A DNA stretch of 64,000 nucleotides from contig OY987244.1 of assembly GCA_963920765.1 (NCBI GenBank), positions 15,130,501 through 15,194,500 on the forward strand. The letters are read 5' to 3'. The notes beneath the pieces were generated by a model that saw only the letters and a list, made by a program, of their open reading frames with translations, was not told where the DNA came from and ran no database searches. Shown here piece after piece: positions 58,447 through 64,000 of the stretch (its first letter is position 1; the number at the start of each line of letters is the position of its first letter). The position numbers and the translations under genes were made by a program. The DNA comes from Ulota crispa. Its lineage: Eukaryota > Streptophyta > Bryopsida > Orthotrichales > Orthotrichaceae.

Positions 58447-59320
58447 ATGCCAAAGCATCCCCATGACCCCATGCAATCATCAGACAGTATTCATTCATGG
58501 CGACGGTGCAGTGCTGGAGTAGACAGCATGGGATCTCGTTTCCACCGCACACACTAACTTATTTTAGCCCCTTCCTTTCCTCAAATATCATGTGCCCCTC
58601 ATTAACGAATTCCTTGTCGGTCTTCATGCGAGTCAAGCTGCACAATTTCAGGACTCAGGTTTGGTCGTAATTCCTCAACTCCCAAGATAGCAACCTTCTC
58701 ATCACCGTCGCTCTACTTGTCCGCAACAGATCTCGCTATTTTGTCATCGCTGCGTTTCTGGTGGCTGGTGCTGCAGTCTAGATTTGACCCGGCGCCTCAT
58801 TTGCAGCCTTGCTACCCTGGGATGGCATTACTTCTTTGCATCTTGAAATGTGAGCATTGTTGTGAACTGGCGGTTTATGCAAGTCCCAATTTCTACTCAA
58901 TTCTCAAATTCTGATTCTTTCAGCAGCTGAAACTTGGTACTTTTACCTTCATTTGGAAATGAATTGTGGAATATGACTCATGCATGGGTCTCTTCTCGGG
59001 GTTTTTAAGAAGTATGGAACCACTTGGATTTGAAAGGTTTTGCATTAGAGACTACAAGTAAAGGTTCCAACGAGAGAAAGGGATATATTGCAACCTAAAA
59101 CCTTCGTTTCTAAACATTTTGTGTCCTAGATTTTATTATACAAACAAGGATGTCTTGGTATGTGAAGGAGAATGTAGTGTTTGAAGGAGTTGCCATGCAT
59201 TGAGAAAATGCAAATTTTACAATGCAAGGGAATATTTTGGCAGGACCACACATTAGTTGCTCCTCTTTCATCCAAAAGTGTCTCTAACATGGTGTTTTGC
59301 TAGTATGAGTGGAGATACTC
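58447..59320. other. intergenic stretch
   Basis: No gene supported. A MITE-like end GGAGATACTCTTA at 59311-59323 has no partner located. Confidence 0.35.
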
Positions 59321-59323
59321 TTA

Positions 59324-59446
59324 AGGTATGTTCACACTTGGTGTTAAGAGTGATAGAAGCTAAGGAAAATTAGATACATTTGGACACACCTTTACATTGC
59401 ATTCACATTACTATTGTCCCACCTAACACCAAGTGTGAACATACCT
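59324..59446. mobile_element. 123-bp MITE, AGGTATGTTCACAC ends, copy 1
   Basis: Perfect 23-bp terminal inverted repeat beginning AGGTATGTTCACACTTGG, flanked by TTA on both sides. Confidence 0.85.
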
Positions 59447-59449
59447 TTA

Positions 59450-60380
59450 GTCTAAAACTATTGAGGAGTATACCACTCAACAATGCCAAATTAGGGGACA
59501 AGTTTGTCCTGGTTTGTAAGAAACTCTGAGATTTTGCCACCCTAGCCCCACAAAACGACAGGCCATCTAACCAATGTGCGCGACAAACCTGCATGTAGTG
59601 CACTGCCAGCCCGTTCCAATTGCAAAAAGCCGGTTGAAATTGAAAATTGCCAGCTAAAACAGGTCAAAATTTACCAAAATCTAAATCTAGTATTTTACAG
59701 TCCAAATACAGAAAATATCCCTTGCAATCCAACAAAATAACTGGTTGAATATGGAAAATACCGGATTTTAGCCGGTAAAGTCAAAATTTCTTTCCGAACA
59801 TTGCATCTAACCCCAGCCGGTGTCTAACGGTTCTTCAGATGCCGTCTTTGGCGTCTCACTAGGGTGTCCAGTGTCCACTGTCCACTGTCGAGCACGAGAC
59901 AGCTAGCGATGCAAAAAAATCCAGTCCACTAACTATCAGGCGGTTGCTATAGTTCTCCGCCCCAGGCCCCAGAGCGCTAGGATGGCGGCAATGAAGGCCT
60001 ATTTGCAATTTTGCACTGGCATGTCGAACGTGTCTCCACGATGGAGCTTTTGTCTCCTTTCACTTGAACTCGTTCCATGAACAACGTTGTATTGGAACGT
60101 GTGAACATGTGAGAGAACGCGTCAATCAAGTGCGTTTTTCCAGTATGATGCGTGTATGGGGATAATGGTGGTGGGATTCTAATTGCTTTTAGATTATATA
60201 TCTGTTTTTTTGTTCACATGTATTCCTTGGGCTCTACTGGTCAATGTGAATGAAAGTCTCAGAAAAGATATCTCGAATTACCTGTAGTGGCAATGACAGA
60301 CGGATCCGTGAGTTCATGGGCCAGTGCAAACGAAATTTGGAGTTGACTTTCATTGGTGGAAGAAAAGACCAACTTGCTAA
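59450..60380. other. intergenic stretch
   Basis: Nothing recognised. Confidence 0.35.
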
Positions 60381-60504
60381 AGGTGTATTCACACTTAGTG
60401 TTAAGAATGGTAGTAATAAAAGGAAAATTAGATGCATTTGGACACATCTTTAGACTACATTCATATTGTTAATACCCCTCCTAACACCAAGTGTAAACAT
60501 ACCT
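60381..60504. mobile_element. 124-bp MITE, AGGTGTATTCACAC ends, copy 2
   Basis: Ends AGGTGTATTCACACTTAGTG and inverse; the interior matches 59324-59446 (GGAAAATTAGATGCATTTGG). Confidence 0.75.
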
Positions 60505-60984
60505 TACACTTACCCTAAGGTAGAGTCGACGTGAACATGCTTGACAGCTTGATAGGTTAAAACATCCACCAACGCAATGGCAGCGCTACTTTACTTTTGT
60601 TTGCTGCGTTCCCGAGTTTCCTGTTTCTCGTTGTGGAGCTCGCGTTTTGTCACGTCTACGACATGCCGTAACTATAGAGCTCTGGGAGGTGACGGTCCAA
60701 ACTCCAAAGAGCTAATGTACGTTCCAGATGTGACTTATTGTTGTTCGGTTGGAGGTGCTGGTCAATCTGCTCCAGTTGACTCGGAGTGATCTCTTACGAC
60801 AGCCTAACCGGCGCATGTTGAATTCAAATTGTAATCTCCCGTGAACCCGTAATGCTGAGTTGTAGTTGCACGGAATTGCCCGATGAAAATTTTCTGTAGT
60901 CGAATGAATTTGTACTGCTAATTTGTACAGCCAAGCCTAATTGCTGATGAGGAATTTTGACTTTTTCCCAGCAATTTGGAACAT
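60505..60984. other. intergenic stretch with one unassigned short open frame
   Basis: A plus-strand ATG frame at 60577-60789 (70 codons) begins with an Arg/Ser-rich, acid-free segment that could be an organelle-targeting start. No domain is recognised and no splice sites support it, so it is not called. Confidence 0.3.
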
Positions 60985-61876
60985 TTGGGTAGTCACACCT
61001 TCTCAAAGAATGACATGAAACTTCCGTGAAGAATGAGAAGTTGTGGAGTGGAAATATGAGCCAATGGGAGCACTTCTCCATGAAGAAGGTGTGACTCCTC
61101 TTTTGCAATTAGGAATAGTCACGGCTTCTCAGAGAATGAAAAGAAAATGGAGATTGAGAATCGACTAAGTGAAAGTAGGAGTCAGTAGGAGTTTGTTCTT
61201 GGTGAAGATGCTGTGACACCCCATTTCTGTGTGATGGAGAGTGGAGAGTGGAGAATGGAGAATGGTTTACTTAGAGAAAGGCAGTATGACATGTAATTGG
61301 ACGAGTAGAAAAAGTTAGGATGAAAAAAGCGATTCACTGACGGGGAAAACAAGCATACCATGGTAAGTAGTTCACATGCTAGCTCATTCTCCACTCCATT
61401 ATTCACCTTTGGAGGAGAATAATGGAACTCTGAGAAGTTTAGCACGCTAAGTTAACCGCTGGCTTTGACAGCCACCAGCAGCGCAACACGTCTGCGTTTG
61501 CAATCTCCATATTTGCTCAAGGAAGTGCCGTGACTACCCCTATTGTAATTGGTGGAGAATGGAGAATGAAGGATGGAGAATGGTTTACTTAGAAAACGGT
61601 GGTGAAAGCATGAGGAGCAAGAGCTAGCGTGAAAGTAAGAGGAGCAAGAGCTAGCGTGAAAGCAAGAGGAGGAAGGGTAAAAACATGAGATGTGAGGGTG
61701 AAAAAGAGACCAACGTCAACAAAAACTTTGCGTGAAAAGATTTCTTCACCCCATTATTCTCCTGTGGAGGTAAATCAAAATATTTCCCAATCTTCAAAGA
61801 ATGGGGCTTTTCCAAATCAAGGAGAGAGTGCCACATCCTCATTCTTTGACTCAAGAAGGTGTGGCTACCCCTATTT
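60985..61876. repeat. cluster of AGTCAC-family inverted-repeat elements
   Basis: At least three units: 60985-61100 (TGGGTAGTCACACCTTCTCA and inverse), 61110-61542 (TTAGGAATAGTCACGGC, GCCGTGACTACCCCTA), and a unit whose right end is AAGGTGTGGCTACCCCTATT at 61855-61874. Bodies share GGTGGAGAATGGAGAATG. A 23-bp unit (AGGAGCAAGAGCTAGCGTGA) is duplicated at 61613-61662. Confidence 0.6.
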
Positions 61877-62033
61877 TAAAAGATAACCGGCATGGTTTCA
61901 GGGTGGATTTTGCTTAGCATATACATTTTTTCACAGGCTTTCTAAATTTCATACATAAAGAATTTTTTTTGTGTATCAGTGACATGTAACTCCTACAGAT
62001 GTGAATGTAAGAAATTTCGGAAGGACACAAAAA

Positions 62034-63945
62034 TCATGACGAGGTTAGAGCATGCTGCCATCGATGCGGTTTCTTCTTCGCTTCATCACTCAAGCTCAGA
62101 TCACCAGGATCTTCCTTCCATGTCTTCACCAGAGTCTTTGCTCCGAGAACCACCAACCGCTCAACCATAAAAAGCTGATAATTGTTGTGAACAACTGGGC
62201 CCAAAATTGCAGAGAAATTTTCTGCTTTCACGACCCTGTATCTGGGCACAATATTCAAATTCAGATGTAAGAATAATACAAGGTCAAAAAAAAGCACTTT
62301 CATGAGTCTATACTGTAGACCTTAAATTTCTGGAAAATTTTCGCCTAAATCTTACCTGGAATTGTGACTGGCTACCACAACACAAGGAAAATCCAGTGAG
62401 AAAATAGATGAAATGGCCAGGTCCCTCCCTAAGCAAACAAGAGGTTTGCCAAAGTTTGGATGAAAGCTACTAAAATTAGCACTTTTTATGGATGAACATA
62501 CAGAAGTAGTTAATTCTATCCATTTCTATCCGACTTTTCCTTACCTGCATTGCATTGTTGGTTGCCTATCGGGCGACCAACAAAAAAAACCAAATTTATA
62601 AGACTGGTCTATAGAATGGCCAAGGCTTGGTAGAGCTTTACTTTGAGGACAGCAGATCGAAATAGTGAGTTTGCCTCTCATCAGTAGCAATGAACAGAGT
62701 TCGGCCTGCCGGTATCCAGAGCTTGACACGTTCCATTATGGCCTCTGGTTGAGTGTCACGGTCCAGGTACGTATACATGGTGCGAGCCGCTCCAGATTTA
62801 TCCTTGTGAATCCTAACTTTATCACCCCTCCGAACATGTAATGCGTCGTAGTCTTTCAACTGCTTTATTATCTGCATCAAAAAATAAAAATAAAATAAAA
62901 TCTGTAGGGTAAGTGACATTCTCAACTAAGCTTTCTTCAGTGCACCACGTCTAAAATTCCAAGAATACCCCCATTCCCCATATTACACTTCACGTTATCC
63001 CCCTAAAGTCCTCCAATTACTACGTTTAAGGACCTGGCCGAAAACCACTTTGTCGAGCATTGAGATAAAGAATAGCAGATGAAGAAGCTTGCATGGGAAA
63101 TGGTACTGTAATTTGTTACCCAATTCTCCATTGTTTGTACCAAGAGAACAGAAATTCTGATTAGAATTGAATGAGTTCACTGGAGTCTACTGCGACTATT
63201 TCTACTGGAAACAAATAGCATGTCATTATCAATATTATAGATGTTATCTCGAAGACATTGTTCATATAAAACAAAAATTAAGAAATATTCTTAGGGATGT
63301 AGCGTAGCTCCTCCCCCCCAAATAGTTCTTCATTCTCAACCAAGGTTAATATATGGGGTTTCAAAATACTGCTTTATGATTTTAGGGTTTAGCAACTCAT
63401 GGAACATCAAGCCCTCGAATCCCAAACCTGTTCAGGAGGATTAACTGTGACCCCCCAACGTGTATAGAAGCTCTGAGATATCTTACCTGATCTGCAGCGG
63501 CGAGAAAGGGGCGAGCAGCCACAGATGGCAGGAAGGAATATGGAAGCGTGATGGCACTTCGATTGTGCCGATTTTTGCATTCCATGAACCTGCCACAGCC
63601 TAGCAAGTGAAGTCAGTGAACATTGAGTTGCTTCACGCCTCTTACCATGCATCTCATAATTCCAATATTTAAATTTTGCTTAGGTATGCTGAGGAGCTTG
63701 AAACATGAGCATCCATTTCAGTAAAAGATTCACAAAAGGACTGCAATCATGGCACTTTCTACACTTCGATCTTCGGTTCCAGCATATGACTAAACTGCTC
63801 ATATATGCATAAAGAGTTAAAGTAGCTCAATTATACATAAAAAGGGGGTCTTATTTGCATGATTAGAAGTGCGCCACATACCGCGTTGCCAGTGGTGTTG
63901 CAATCTCATGAGAATTTATACCGATGCCCAATCTTACCATGCCAG
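62034..63945 (-). CDS. O-fucosyltransferase-like protein, 3' exons only (5' end outside window)
   Basis: Exons on the minus strand, in order: about 63882-63945 (start uncertain; ends HEIATPLATR), 63487-63589, 62642-62871, 62034-62241 with stop TGA. Phases match at all three joins, and the introns are GT-AG. The encoded tail of about 200 residues reads FMECKNRHNR, LPYSFLPSVAARPFLAAADQ, then KDYDALHVRRGDKV with the Arg-Arg-Gly-Asp loop of the plant GDP-fucose O-fucosyltransferase-like family, TLFIATDERQTHYFDLLSS, YRVV, and NNYQLFMVERLVVLGAKTLV near the C-terminus. These are Golgi-type enzymes that transfer a deoxyhexose in this family. The N-terminal membrane anchor and donor-site start lie beyond position 64000. 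The exact substrate cannot be told. Confidence 0.82.
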
Positions 63946-64000
63946 CTTATTTGCAGTGCGATTTATGACATGCGCTTGCTGAAACACCAAATTCTTCGTA

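Noticed and set aside
60577-60789. 70-codon ATG frame with targeting-like start
   Set aside because: No splice sites, neighbours or domain support it; kept only as a note.

Overview
The window looks like a stretch of nuclear genome from a land plant. Five recognisable plant genes, several of them split by short GT-AG introns, sit in about 50 kb of AT-rich sequence full of small inverted-repeat elements. The families seen are a sulfate transporter, a PNGase A-type amidase, an F-box protein, a RIN4/NOI protein and an O-fucosyltransferase-like protein. There is no operon structure and no bacterial signal. I cannot name the species; a seedless plant is only a guess.

Layout. Positions 1-5910 hold a complete eleven-exon sulfate transporter gene (+). 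Positions 8483-10357 hold an intronless, secreted PNGase A-like gene (-). Positions 11986-15500 are a dense pile of small transposons. At 18406-19737 is an F-box gene (-) split by one in-frame TGA, with a MITE just upstream. Positions 21133-28154 are again mainly small elements and degenerate minisatellites. A small PB1-domain gene (+) follows at 28215-28746. Positions 29000-40345 are gene-poor. At 40867-41934 is an intronless RIN4/NOI-like gene (-) with five tandem peptide repeats. Positions 43861-61876 are more small elements, several nested. At 62034-63945 are the last exons of an O-fucosyltransferase-like gene (-) whose 5' part runs off the right edge.

The genes show no shared pathway. 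What ties the window together is its non-autonomous DNA elements. At least fourteen copies begin TTAACCCC and end GGGGTTAA, in three or more subfamilies of about 205-930 bp. The target is evidently TTAA, because two pairs sit end to end sharing a single TTAA. This end structure resembles piggyBac-type elements, which as far as I know are not an established group in land plants. It is the most interesting feature here. Other families include long foldback elements (one with a perfect 9-bp target duplication inside a TTAA element), TA-flanked MITEs, TTA-flanked MITEs, a CACTA-type mini-element, and composite palindromes.

Coordinates come from reading the sequence by eye. Exon boundaries were checked for splice sites and reading phase. 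Repeat boundaries are good to a few bases where terminal repeats are clear, and approximate otherwise.
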